From: Marthasterias glacialis
Lineage: Eukaryota; Echinodermata; Asteroidea; Forcipulatida; Asteriidae
NCBI GenBank assembly: GCA_911728455.2
Contig: OU452228.1
Location: 7,738,129 to 7,802,128, forward strand
DNA length: 64,000 nucleotides
Direction: 5' to 3'
The notes below the pieces were generated by a model. That model did not search any database and was not told the DNA's origin. It saw only the letters and a list, made by a program, of their open reading frames with translations. Positions 27,076-39,200 of this stretch are shown one piece after another. Each line of letters starts with the position of its first letter. Position 1 is the first letter of the stretch. The translations under genes were made by a program, and so were the position numbers.

Positions 27076-27409
27076 AATAATACTTGTTTATCATTATTTT
27101 TATCTAATTTTCGTAGCTCGGGGACATAAGATTACCCCTGCACAATAGAAAAGCAAACTGAAGTCTAGATGTCATTACACGTTTATTTTGTGTTTTTATT
27201 TCAAAAGTCTGAGAGACTTCCAACTAGTTTTTGCGTATTTTTGAACATTTAGCATTTAGCGTTGGCCGTATAGGTGCACCCTTGAAAATAACACAAAAGA
27301 GCCGGACACTTTCAAGCGCAGTTCGGGGTTCAGCGATTGTGTTAGTCAATACAATGCCTACGTTACTCGTGGATTCCAAGCTAAATACAATGTAAATTCC
27401 TAAAACTAG

Positions 27410-27737
27410 GTACCGACACATTAGCGCAGGGCGTTAGGCTATGTGCCGGGACTGTCTCACACAACACTCAGTCCCCGGTTCGAGTCCGGGTCTGGGTTCG
27501 AAACCGTCTGCCCCTAATATAGGAACAAGGAATTGGCTGGGATCTGGCACCAGTGTGATTGGGATCAGCCTTGTTTCTCCCCTAAAGGGACAGGGCCCGC
27601 GAGGCTAGGAATCGGAGGCAGGGGAGGACATGCGGTGAGTCGGTCGCCATACCACAAGGGAGCTATATGGCAGACGGTAACCAGTCGCGTCGCCTGAATG
27701 CCTGACATATCACCGCTTAACTTTTTCTCTTTTTTTA
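27410..27737 (+). ncRNA. tRNA-like pol III unit (SINE-like), copy 1
   Basis: An A-box-like TAGCGCAGGG starts at 27422, and a perfect B-box consensus GGTTCGAGTCC lies at 27477-27487. The latter sits in a 5-bp T-stem (CCCGG/CCGGG) with a 7-base loop TTCGAGT. The anticodon arm and acceptor stem do not fold canonically, so it is not a working tRNA gene. A body of about 230 bp follows and ends at T runs (27723 and 27731) that could stop pol III. It is probably a tRNA-derived SINE or an unnamed pol III RNA gene. Transcription is not shown. Confidence 0.55.
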
Positions 27738-28364
27738 TCCGATTCTGGGATACTTTTCTTTCAGCTCTAGTTCAATAAACATGCAATAAAACAATGAACT
27801 ATTCAAAGAATAATGCGGCATTTGTTCTTACAACAATTTGCTTAAAAAGATATACTTTAAAAATATACCCATCAGTCAATTAATATCTCCGAGAGGATGG
27901 ATGAAGCTTGTGTTAATTTCCCAAAAGCACTATCAAAACAGATAATCCCTGCACGCGCTCCAAAATGCACCAAAAAACAACAAGATAGAAAAATAAACAA
28001 ACAAATAAACTTATAAAAAAAAATCAATTCAATGTAACATTTATTTCCACTTCACAACAGTACAATTTTAATAGAAGGAGAATATAATAATAATAATAAT
28101 TTCTTTAATAAAGTCGAGAGGGGTTGCATCGGGACTATAGTGCCTTTATTGTTTTTCAAACGAACGGTAACTTGCAATTCATATTGTGTAAATTGTTTTC
28201 TGAGTAATGGAAATACATGTTACTGAATTGAAATTGAAATAGGGTTATTGACTCTTTATTTAGGGTAGTTCGGATAAAGTGCAATCCCGGTTATATCTCT
28301 CGGGCCACTTGGCTGCCATGTGCTTGCGCCAAACACACCACACACACATAATAATAGCTTAAAT

Positions 28365-28552
28365 CAGGGGCGGATCCAGGATTTTCCAAACGGGGGGGGG
28401 GGCGTGAAATTTACCGATCAAGCAGCAAATGATGATTAGATGTCGAAATTTTATTTCTCATTGTAAGTGAGCGGGATGATATCTTGTTTTTTTGTTCGGA
28501 ACGAAAAATAGGGGGCGTGCGCCCCTCACGCCTCCCCATGGATCTACCCCTG
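28365..28552. mobile_element. GGATCC-ended short element, copy B
   Basis: Runs from CAGGGGCGGATCCAGG to GGATCTACCCCTG, so the ends are inverted repeats of about 15 bp. The related stretch at 29308-29330 reads straight through (CTTAAATTATTG) and serves as an empty site. A target duplication of AAAT fits. It holds a 13-G run and the GC-rich GGGGGCGTGCGCCCCT core. Too short to code for a transposase. Confidence 0.8.
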
Positions 28553-28559
28553 CAAATTA

Positions 28560-29756
28560 TTGTAGTGCGCACCGACAACAGTTTACCGTACCAATCTACC
28601 CTGCCATTGGCACCTAAATTCGCGATAGACATTTTCTTTTCAACCTGAAAAAGCCAATAAATATGTCGAAGAGGAAGGATCAAACTTTTGTTAATTTCCC
28701 AAAAGCACTATCAAAAAGCACTATCAAAGGGTGCACCACACTAAATAGGCTCCCATAGCAACCAATATTAAATGCTAAACGTTCAAAAAAACTAAAAAAA
28801 TATTCAGCCTCTAGAAAACACTAAAATCAAATAGTTATATTTTCTGGCAACTGAACTTCATTTTTCTTTTCAATTTTGGTTAGCCGTTGAGAATTTTTGC
28901 AAGGCTGATCCAAAATAAAAACACCCCTGAACGAGTAAACTGGCCAGACTTCATCTTGGAAAAATGACCCCACAATAGGGCCATTTTTATACGGCCAGTC
29001 TACCAAAAATGCTCCAGGTTGCAAGTCAACAACGAGGGGCACAATGTTGGACCATTTTTCAACAATCCATAAAAGCAAGGACCTTCAAATCTTTGATGTA
29101 CAGAAATAGTTGTGGGTTTACATTTTATTAATGAGGCTCCGTGCATGGATTTCTCTCTATTTAGTGTAGTGCACCCTATCAAAGGGTTGGTGTTATCGAC
29201 TCTCTAATTTGGGGTCGTTCGGGTAAACTACAATCCTGGCTATATCTCGTGGGGTCACTTGCCCGACATGTGCTTTCGCCAAACACCCACCATACCATAC
29301 ACACATAATCATAACTTAAATTATTGTAATGCGCACTGACAACGGTTTAACATAACGATTTACCCTTCCATTTTGGCACCTAAATTCCCGAAAGACATTT
29401 TGTTTTCAACGTGAAAAGCAAAGTATGCTACACAAACAACACACACGCCTCTTTACTTTGTTTTACAGCCACCCAAAACCCGTCATTTGGCGGAAAAGCA
29501 TGAAGACAAAAAGAAAGGGGGAAAACACGGTTTACCTTTGCAACCAAAATAATATAAAGAGAAAGAGTGACTCTACTCTTTATTTCGAACAGAGGGAAAA
29601 TCGTCGTGGGTTCGAATTCATAAACCAAGACGACTTCAACTTGTTCATGTATTTATTTGTATTTTGTTATTTATTTTACTTTTCTTTCATTTACGCCTCA
29701 CTATGGAAGCAATGTATGTCGATTGTCTCTTCATGATCTTGTTTTTATTTGTTGTT
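28560..29756 (+). repeat. Composite repeat, middle diverged copy
   Basis: Shares blocks with copies 1 and 2: the TTTCCCAAAAGCACTATCAA block, a TTATATCTC-type block, GCCAAACAC, and the AACTTAAATTATTG block. It lacks the tRNA-like segment. It is interrupted by the element at 28730-29175. Its right part matches the 21.3-22.4 kb repeat. Confidence 0.7.
28730..29175. mobile_element. 446-bp element with inverted ends and 9-bp target duplication
   Basis: The left end GGTGCACCACACTAAATAG (from 28730) is the inverse of the right end CTATTTAGTGTAGTGCACC (to 29175), with one mismatch. CTATCAAAG is directly repeated on both sides (28721-28729 and 29176-29184). A 9-bp duplication points to a Mutator-like, or less likely a hAT-like, non-autonomous element. 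It sits inside an older repeat copy. Confidence 0.85.
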
Positions 29757-30096
29757 ATTAATACTTGTTTATCTTTATTTTTATCTAACTTTCGTAGCTC
29801 GGGGACATAAGATTACTCCTGCACAATAGAAAAGCAAACTGAAGTCTAGATGTCATTACACGTTAATTATGTGTTTTTATTTCAAAAGTCTGAGAGACTT
29901 CCAACTAGTTTTCGCGTATTTTGGAATATTTATCATTTAGCGTTGGCCGTATAGGCCTAGGTGCACCCTTGAAAATAACACAAAAGAGGCGGACACTTTC
30001 AAGCGCAGTTCGGGGTTCAGCGGTTGTGTTAGTCAATACAATGCCTACGTTACTCGTGGATTCCAAGCTAGATACAATGTAAATTCCTAAAACTAG

Positions 30097-30424
30097 GTAC
30101 CGACACATTAGCGCAGGGCGTTAGGCTATGTGCCGGGACTGTCTCACACAACACTCAGTCCCCGGTTCGAGTCCGGGTCTGGGTTCGAAACCGTCTGCCC
30201 CTAATATAGGAACAAGGAATTGGCTGGGATCTGGCACCAGTGTGATTGGGATCAGCCTTGTTTCTCCCCTAAAGGGACAGGGCCCGCGAGGCTAGGAATC
30301 GGAGGCAGGGGAGGACATGCGGTGAGTCGGTCGCCATACCACAAGGGAGCTATATGGCAGACGGTAACCAGTCGCGTCGCCTGAATGCCTGACATATCAC
30401 CGCTTAACTTTTTCTCTTTTTTTA
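30097..30424 (+). ncRNA. tRNA-like pol III unit (SINE-like), copy 2
   Basis: The A-box-like TAGCGCAGGG starts at 30109 and the B box GGTTCGAGTCC lies at 30164-30174. The body and T-run end are as in copy 1, and I see no base differences from copy 1 across the unit. The same caveats apply: no complete tRNA cloverleaf, and expression is unknown. Confidence 0.55.
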
Positions 30425-31008
30425 TCCGATTCTGGGATACTTTTCTTTCAGCTCTAGTTCAATAAACATGCAATAAAACAATGAACTATTCAAAGAATAA
30501 TGCGGCATTTGTTCTTACAACAATTTGCTTAAAAAGATATACTTTAAAAATATACCCATCAGTCAATGAATATCTCCGAGAGGATGGATGAAGCTTGTGT
30601 TAATTTCCCAAAAGCACTATCAAAACAGATAATCCCTGCACGCGCTCCAAAATGCACCAAAAAACAACAAAATAGAAAAATAAACAAACAAATAAACTTA
30701 TTTAAAAAAATCAATTCAATGTAACATTTATTTCCACTTCACAACAGTACAATATTAACAGAAGGAGAATATAATAATAATAATAATTTCTTTAATAAAG
30801 TCGAGAGGGGTTGCATCGGGACTATAGTGCCTTTATTGTTTTTCAAACGAACGGTAACTTGCAATTCAGCATATTATGCGTTCTAATTTTGTTCGTGGAA
30901 CTAAGTATAAGTTACATGGTATACCACAGTAAGTAGTGACTGGATCAATGCGCCGACCACACTTTTTATGAAATGTTGAAACAATATGGTCTAATACTGT
31001 TAGGGTTA

Positions 31009-31029
31009 GGGGTTAGGGTTTGTTTTGCC
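31009..31029. repeat. Short telomere-like motif
   Basis: GTTAGGGTTAGGGGTTAGGG lies within the 285-bp segment unique to copy 2. Three TTAGGG units match the usual animal telomere repeat. Confidence 0.7.
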
Positions 31030-31337
31030 CGTTTGTTTGTTTTCCCCGTGACTGACTGTTTTGTGTTTGTATTATAACAAATTTAAAGGCATGTTCTTAT
31101 AAGCTTCGGCTTTCGTCACCATGCCTCCATGTGTACGTTTCTTTATATTTTTATATTGTGTAAATTGTTTTCTGAGTGATGGAAATACATGTTACTGAAT
31201 TGAAATTGAAATAGGGTTATTGAGTCTCTAATTTAGGGTAGTTCGGATAAACTACAATCCCGGTTATATCTCTCGGGCCACTTGGCTGCCATGTGCTTGC
31301 GCCAAACACACCACACACACATAATAATAGCTTAAAT

Positions 31338-31516
31338 CAGGGGCGGATCCAGGAATTTCCAAACGGGAGGGGGGGGGTTGAAATTTACCAAATGATAATT
31401 GGATGTCGAAAGTTTATTTCTCATTGCTAGTGAGCAGGATATCTTGCATTTTTTGTTCGGAAGGAAAAATAGGGGGCGTGCGCCCCTCACGCCCCCCCCC
31501 CCCGGATCCGCCCCTG
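31338..31516. mobile_element. GGATCC-ended short element, copy C, complete ends
   Basis: Starts CAGGGGCGGATCCAGG and ends CCGGATCCGCCCCTG, inverted ends of about 15 bp. It shares its left flank (CTTAAAT) with copy B, consistent with both being carried by the duplicated block. The right flank differs from that of copy B. Confidence 0.85.
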
Positions 31517-33135
31517 CTTGCAGAGAGAACAAATGACATTGACATCGAATTGAAGTGAAGAATATTCTTAAAAGAAGAATAACATTTTGTCAAGAGCAAT
31601 ACCAGGGTCATAAGGCCATTTCTACATCCACGAATGACAGGTTCATCACAATCACATCGGAATTTGTACTAGGTACTATACAAGAGATTGAAAGTCAAAG
31701 GCACCCACAAAGGACTCCCATCCCGATTGACGAGTAATTAATCCTCGGATTCGTAGAAATCAAAATCGGGCACGTGTGAGCCACAGAAACGTGATAGCTG
31801 TGCCAGAAAACCCCGCATGTAGGTATCATTCTGCGTGACAAATCACATACAAATGCTGCTGTTACTGGGGAATAACAACACGGGCTTACTCTCAGAGTCC
31901 CACAAAAAACAATCAGATTTGCCTAAGGGAAATCATGGGAGAAGAAGCTCAGTACCTAGGTACGAGAGCAGGTGGGCCATGGTTTGGTTGTTATTATTTC
32001 ATGTTAACACGAGGTATTGTGTAAAAACGCCTGCACACCTTAACAATCAAATGATTCCGGTAGGCCTATTGACTGACAAAGATTTGGAATGGATAATTGA
32101 CAATTCAGAGTTTTGAGAGTCATTTTGTCCGTTTTTCTCGATTGAATGTTTTACCTGTTTAGGAGATAAATACATGTTTTGAAGTTCAGTTCTCCAATTG
32201 AACCGTTTACTACAGGGGTGAATTTCTACGGTATGTTCAAAGAAATACTTCATACTGTATTAAATCAAGTCCTTGTGAAATATCTAAATTGACGTGTTTC
32301 TAGAAACAATTATGGTGTAGTATCATCACCAACAAAATGTTTTGATAAAGCAAATCCTGAAGCTGTCTTACTCGAAAGACACAACGAAAAACCAAGGAAA
32401 GCATCTGAAAATTTAGGTCATGCCTTTGTCAACTGCTCCGTATTTCATACTCCATCAAAAAAGAAAAACACATTTGTGCGTTTGCTAACATGTACCCCCA
32501 AAACCTTTGAATTATGATTGGCTGAGTACACCGACACTGTCAATGCTTAAAATCGAAATATTTGAGCACTTTCCTGAAGGTGAACACAGTAAATCTAAAT
32601 TATTTCCATTCTCCATTTTCTCACGTGGGAATAAATTCCTCATAAGGGAACAACATTACTCGAAACACAAGTTGGAATGTACCAAGAATTGGTACATAAA
32701 TCAATAGGGGATGATGGGACTGATTCAAGAAAAACGACTGATGAGGCTGAGAGCTGACTGACATTTAAAATTAAACCTTGTGGCACAGCGGACATTTAAA
32801 CCACGGGGTAATTCTCGTTTCATTTCAAAAGGCAAGGGATCGTAGAGTGTGTGAGTGTGTATTGCCGCGATGGATGTATTGTACCTGTTCTTGTTTGACA
32901 GTGAAGGAAGATATAGATGGGATAGACACAAACTGTTGGGAGAGTTACAACCTTTAAGGTCTGATCATTTTGTTGTTCCTCAACAGAGAATGGCAGATGC
33001 AACAAAGTGCTTTTGCCTGAAGATATCAACCTTTGTGATTCTTGACTTGAAGTGCGAGATGTCAAAGGAATTTTACTCCTGAAAAATTACAGTTTTACGA
33101 AATAGCAACTAAGACAGTTCGTACAATGAATTGAT
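31517..33135. other. No recognised gene; 3' flank of MCMDC2
   Basis: Between the repeat array and the MCMDC2 stop. A 70-codon forward frame from ATG 32870 to 33082 is the longest plausible one but resembles no family. Confidence 0.45.
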
Positions 33136-33284
33136 TTAATGTCTACGGCAGTTGGTCCCCGAGGCAGCATAATATTGAGTTGCACATTTGTCGTTAGTGC
33201 TACAATTCCGAAGGACAGTTTCAAAGGGAAAATAAAAGTTACAAAAGAAAACATTTCTTGAAAACATTTCCAGGTTGAGAACAC
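33136..33284 (-). other. MCMDC2: Candidate last coding exon of MCMDC2
   Basis: The acceptor CATTTTAG and the incoming phase (one base, G) both fit. The frame is open for 48 codons to TAA at 33136-33138. It joins as ..ARYG-VLNLEMFSRN and includes YFPFE, which may align with the FPFE of the vertebrate C-terminus. The similarity is weak, so this is the least certain exon of the gene. Confidence 0.45.
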
Positions 33285-36200
33285 CTAAAATGAGCCATGA
33301 TTAAAAAGCTTACCTCTGGTCCTATACATTGTGCAGTGCTGTTGTAGCTCAAATTAGCCTTGGGGTGAACGTTTAGGACAGAAAAACCTACAATGACAAA
33401 TTAAAATTATTTGTTCAACTCCAAACCTGCTATTAGGAACATTTAGATAAGTTTGCTTTTAGATCCAAAGAGTCCTATGCCCTCAGCTGAGCATTTATCA
33501 AACGATCATCAGGTTTCAGCAGCTTTGAAATCCGATCAGGCTTTTTAAAAGTGCATGTCCTTGAAACAAAACCGTGCAGCTCAGCAATGACCAGTTTTGT
33601 TGAAACAAATATTTGCCAATAGGACACTTGATATGCCAAGCTTTTAAGTGTTAATGCAAAAGTGACCCAAACGAAATGATAACTGGGAAACTTTGGAATC
33701 ACTTAAAAACTTTCGGCACTGATCATTATCATTTCTTTTCAACAAAGAAACTTTTAAGTGTTACAATTGAATTGTGTAAATTATTTGTAGAGATAATACA
33801 GCAAAAAACATGTTTTATACTGTAATGACATACTGTCCATCAAAAAGAAGTGTTTCAATTTGTTGAATTGATTGAGGCCAGTTTGAGTGAAGTTGGCATG
33901 GCTTACAGTGGAATTACATCACACTTACCAACAGGATAGGATATTTTCATATTTGGTATCACATACCATTTGATAATTATAATAATTATAACAACTGAAT
34001 TACATTGATAACAATCTTGAAGGAGAGTGAGATTTATGTCACTTTACTTTTATAAAACTAACATTTTGAAACTTCAGCTGCCATTCCAGGTTTAACCTGA
34101 GTAATTCTCAAAAATAAAAAAACAATAAAAATATATAAATAAAACTCATTTGGAAATTTTGACAATTGACTACAAATTTACATAATTCAGCATATTTATA
34201 ATTTTGGGTTACAAAAAAATATATATATCCCAAAATTTAGTTAATTTTAAATACTGGTCTAACCATATCTTGCTGTGATTGCTTCTTCATATAAAAATAC
34301 TGCAAGGGCTGCATCCTCCTCAAGCACAGTGCCTCTCAGGCAGAGTTTAGCATGTGCCCTTGACACGCAAGCCCTGTGGATGAAGCAAAACATGTCTTGC
34401 TGTCGGTAAAATTAGTTAAGAGAAATGCCATGTTAATATCATACAGGGACTAGGTCTGATTCACCTGTGTTGACAGGCAATCACATGCCTTGTGAGAGAT
34501 GAGGGTCATCGGTGAACTAGTCACACATTAAATGACCTTGACGATATTTGTCATTTTTATGCAAGTAGTCTGATATTTATAGGAAAAACTTCTCCATGTA
34601 GGTTCAGCAAACAGGTAGTAGACAGACCTTTAGGTTAATGCTTTTGCTTGATAAATAAAAGATCAAAGCCAACAAATGTTTGTAAACTTGGAACAATTTG
34701 CTTAGTTTCTGTGCAGATGTTCTCTTTTATAATAGTGCATTTTGTCAGCATTACATTTAATTTGGAATTTGAAATAAATACTCAGGATAATATAGACCAA
34801 GAAAACTTACAATGTATGGAGAGCTGTTGAAGGAAATGGGGTGCCATGGACTCCTGATAACCGCACCCTCCTGCTTCCTAAGAAGTAGCCCTTCAGAAGC
34901 TGCTTTGCTGGATAAGAGAAATCCACTTTGGTTTCAGATGCTATCTCAAGAAACTGAAGGAAAAAAAAAACAATGGTTGAAAATTGTTTTCAAGCATAGC
35001 TTGTAATGTGTGCCTAACCAAGACCTTGGGTCAAGTTTTGGGTTATTAATGTGGATACTTTGTAACAGTGCATAAGCAGCATGCAGCATCCCATTCTGGC
35101 TTTTCTCCATACCACAGCTTTTTTTTCACTCTAGCTGTGTGGGCAAACATTCACACCAATTCACACAAGCTAAAATTCCTTGCTAACCTGTCAAATACTG
35201 TTCTGTAAGGGCAGATTATTTTTGGCTATTGTAGTATATTGCTTACGGTAATCAGTACAATTAAATTGGAGCCAGGCATACTAATTAGAATGTCAGTTGT
35301 TACAAAACCTTTTTTTTCAGAACCACCACACTCAAGGGAGAGATTATTTCTGTGGCATTGCCTCAAAACTCACTAGATTGTACTCAAGCCATACAGAGTT
35401 TCATACCCTTCAAATGAAAGTTACTTTATCTCAATCATTTTTCCTTTTTTCTGTTTGTGCTCCAATTTTTGAAAAATGTTGAAAAGTAAAGGAAACAATA
35501 AATTTAATGAGTAGATAAGCTGCATTATCTGTAGTTGAAATAATTATAACAGTGCACTGCCTTTTCATAAAGGTATTCACTCAATCCAATGAGACACTAT
35601 TTTCATTATCGTTTCGTTATAAAACACTGAAAGACACGTTTCATATAGCATGAGCAGTTCTGGTTAAAAAGTCCTCAAGGAATGAACTTATGCTTATTTT
35701 GACAGCCGTATGAAGGGTATTTACTCTACGGTGCATGTGTCATAAGAGGTTATAACATTTCTTATCTGCAATCAAAAAATCTTGAGGCCATGTAATTATC
35801 AGAGGTATTGGGCAGCAAAAGGATGCTAGCTTATATCTTTAATATCAATTGTCCTACCCGTTTTAGTTCGCCAGGGCTTGGGACTGAAGTGATACTTCCC
35901 AACTGATCCCGATCTTCCATCGCTCCTAGCAATGTATGCCTGATGATACTGAGCTCAGCCCACTCATCCCAATTTGGATTGGATGTGTCGCACACAAGCA
36001 CCATGGAAAAACTTCTGATCAGAAAAGATGAAATGTAAATAGTTAACTAACTGATTTTCAGTGGATTTTTGTTTCTCCTCTCAAACAAGTTCATACATAT
36101 TTTTTTCTCGCCACCTTTAGACAAGATGGTTTGCTTAAGATCCACACGATGTCTTTAAGCAACATAGGTAACTTGTTTTTTCATTTATTTGATTTGAATT

Positions 36201-39200
36201 TGCCCCTTCAAGATTTTTCATAATTGGGTTTGGGGTAACACCTCCCTAGACTACAGTTTTCATTCAAACTGTTGAGCTCCCTTTTTGCATTCAGTAAGCT
36301 CTTCAATATACCATTCATTGCTATGAATAATTTGAGTGCTTGAAGCCAAACAGCTCAGTTTAAGTAATAATGTATAATGTGTGAAAAATTAATGATCTAA
36401 AGAAAGTGTAGTGGTGTAATTAGTCACGCACTGTGCAGTTTTTATAGACACTGACCCTTGGTGACAGGAAGCAAGCATGGAGTGAAAAATAAATAAACTG
36501 GTCTTCACAATCCGGTGATTGAGGCAAGCCAATTTATTGTGTTTTCGGGCACTGATAATCCACAGGCAAAGATTTGGGATAGATGTAGGTCAATAAGCTG
36601 TATTTCATGGATAAGTTGCATGGAAACATTGTGCAACGTCTGGTAAATATTGGATGGTCTGTCATTTTATCGGAAGCAGTGAACACTTGTTCTTTCGTTC
36701 CCATGACTACTTCTATATATATTTCGTCACAGTCCTACCAGCTGACACTTACTCTAAAATAGACTGCTTCAGGTTTCTCTTTTCCTGCTGGAAAAGTAGA
36801 GAGAACAATCAATAACATAGAAATGAAATTAAGGCTTCATTTGACAGGTGTTTTTGTACTCAGAGGAATATCTCTGGCCTGGTCAAAAAATAATAATGAT
36901 CCCAAAAGTCCCCAAAGATTAAAGTTCTTTTATTCTCAAGGGCACGACGGGCCATTTAGGCATGATAATTGTGAGAATGTTGGTATGAATAAGCTTCAGT
37001 CAGCTTCCACAGACCTCTAGTCAAATTAAATTTTTTGTCTGAACTTTGAATTTGTTTTAATTTCCACATTGATGTACCAGTTTTGAAATTGATATTTCAA
37101 TGATGTGTTCACTAAAAGGACCTGAAATTTGATTGTTTGAGAAATCTAGCGATGACAATTAATCTCACATAAAGTGGGCCCTATATCTTTTTGCATTTTT
37201 TGTTTGACTAGATTTTCAAAATAATACCTGACCCTATGGTGATTTAGTGCCAAGTGACTTACAAGTCCAGAAACCAGAGATTCTTGATCCATTTCTGGAG
37301 CAGTACTACAGCTCAGATAGCCCCAAAGGTTACAATCCACTGTAAGTAGCTGTTGCTGTGCTGATGAGCTTCTTAATTTCTTTGGCAGATCTACATGGAC
37401 AGCTCTATTACTTATTACTGCATAAAACAAGATAAATGTCCTTTCATTAAAGGGAAAGTACATCGTTGTTATTTTAAACAGTCCATTAATTGCCGTACTA
37501 GTTTTCAATGAACAACCTTATAGCCAACCTGTGAACATTTTATCAAATTCTGTGGTTGAGCTTATTTCGCTAGCGGCAATCAAAATAAGCAACTGTAATT
37601 GGTTGAGTCCTCAAACGCTATTTCCTCAACTTAAACACTATTTTAGATGAAAATATTTCTATGGAAGATTGATACTGGTGTACACTTTTTAACCAGTGAC
37701 CGCTTAGATTGAGACTAATCATCCTTGTTCTTGCTATTAACTTTTTGTTGTTGATTATTTTGTTTCATCACCAAAGGCAATGTGACGACTTGGGGCTTGT
37801 CCTCAATTTATGTTGCCAATTGCTAAACTTTGGTTCCTTCTGCTTGCAGCGTTGAACTCTTCCAAGAACATATCATGGTACACTGCATATTTTAAAGACT
37901 TTTGAAAATTCAAGATAAATTTCAGGATTGGTAATTTACCAGGACAGGAATTTGTCGTTAATTTTCAGAAATCTTTAAAAAATGCAATGTATCATGGTAT
38001 GTTCTGGGAAGAGTTAAACACTGCAAGCAGAAGGAACCAAAGTTTAGCAATTGGCAACATAAATTGAGGACAAGCCTCAAGTCGTCACATTGCCTTTGGT
38101 GATGAAACAAATGATCAACAGACAGTTAATCAAATGTGATTTTGAATATACCCCTTAAACATATACCCCTGTTTAAACTTTACGATCATCACAGTCAGTG
38201 TGTCAAATGCAAACATTTTTCCTGTCTTCAGGATTTCATTTTTGACTGAAAATAACTCTTAAAAAAGAAGGAAAAAGTGGTAGCGTGAGAGTATTTTAAA
38301 ATAAGTATACAAATATAAACACAGTTTATAAAAAACAAATAAAATGTATTTACAAAAAAAACTTGATAAGAATTGCAGCTGTGCAAAATAATTACCACTG
38401 CACTGTTGTAAAAAACTTACAACTTACATCTGCATCTGATCAATCGAACGAAGAGAAAAAGGGGAGAAATGGTTTATAATTGCTCTACCATATAATGTTT
38501 CAACATCAATCCAACAAGGAATTGATGTTGATATTAATCCAGGTGAAAGGACTTCGGAGAAAATTGTTTTGTAAGAGGAATGGCACGTGCGCTTTCATGA
38601 AATCAGATCTTCCCTTTCAGTCCCATTTTAATTAAAAGTCATTTTTGGAGGAGCATCATGTTTGATTATGTTTTTAAAGTACTCAAGGGAGAATATATCC
38701 TATATTAAATGGACATGTTTACCTTAATATGACTGTTCAAAAGTTTATTTATATGCAAAACCATCAAATGAAAAAGGAATATTCCAGGACACATTCATTG
38801 TCTTGATCTGAAGAAACAAGATAAATAATACATTTTGTTTGCCTCCAGAGTCATAAAACAACAGATTTTTGTCAATCGTTTACTTTCAATTTAAAGTTGC
38901 TCACCATTCTGGAGCTTGTCTTTTGTGTCTCGTTTAAAATTGTCCAAATCCCCCATCACACAAACACCTTGGCGAGCCAACAGCACAGATCCACCTGAAT
39001 AAGTTATTTAGAAGGCATCATTACAAATAATTCGGAGGACTATTTTTATGTCTCTATGTCTCTTTTTTAATGTCATGAGAGTTAAGTTTATTTAATTGAT
39101 AATACAACTCTTTGAAATGTCACTTAGTTTTGACAGAAACCACTGATTTTTTAGCATATTTATTTTGTCTGCATAGCAGTATTTGCTAGCATAGTCCTTT

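Larger units (their letters stand above)
27078..28560 (+). repeat. Composite repeat, copy 1
   Basis: Near-identical to 29757-31516 at an offset of about 2.68 kb. The order of parts is: a 5' flank, a tRNA-like segment (27410-27490), a GC-richer body to about 27720 followed by T runs, an AT-rich segment, and the GGATCC-ended element. It lacks a 285-bp segment that copy 2 carries at 30868-31152. From about 27383 to 27878 I saw no differences between the copies, while the flanks differ at scattered sites. Confidence 0.9.
29757..31516 (+). repeat. Composite repeat, copy 2
   Basis: Partner of 27078-28560 in the same order and orientation. It contains the second tRNA-like segment and the third GGATCC-ended element. 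It also has an extra 285 bp at 30868-31152 between the shared blocks CTTGCAATTC and ATATTGTGTAAATTG. Confidence 0.9.

Noticed and set aside
27421..27490. A functional tRNA gene
   Set aside because: The B box and T-arm are good, but the acceptor strands do not pair and no normal 5-bp anticodon stem with a 7-base loop is formed. Kept as a tRNA-like unit only.
29425..29736. 103-codon forward frame in the repeat array
   Set aside because: It lies wholly inside a dispersed repeat that is frame-shifted and diverged in its other copies at 21.4 and 22.2 kb.
32870..33082. 70-codon forward frame starting MDVLYLFLFDSEG
   Set aside because: It has a plausible ATG and composition but no family resemblance, no splice or promoter context, and lies in the 3' flank of MCMDC2 on the opposite strand.
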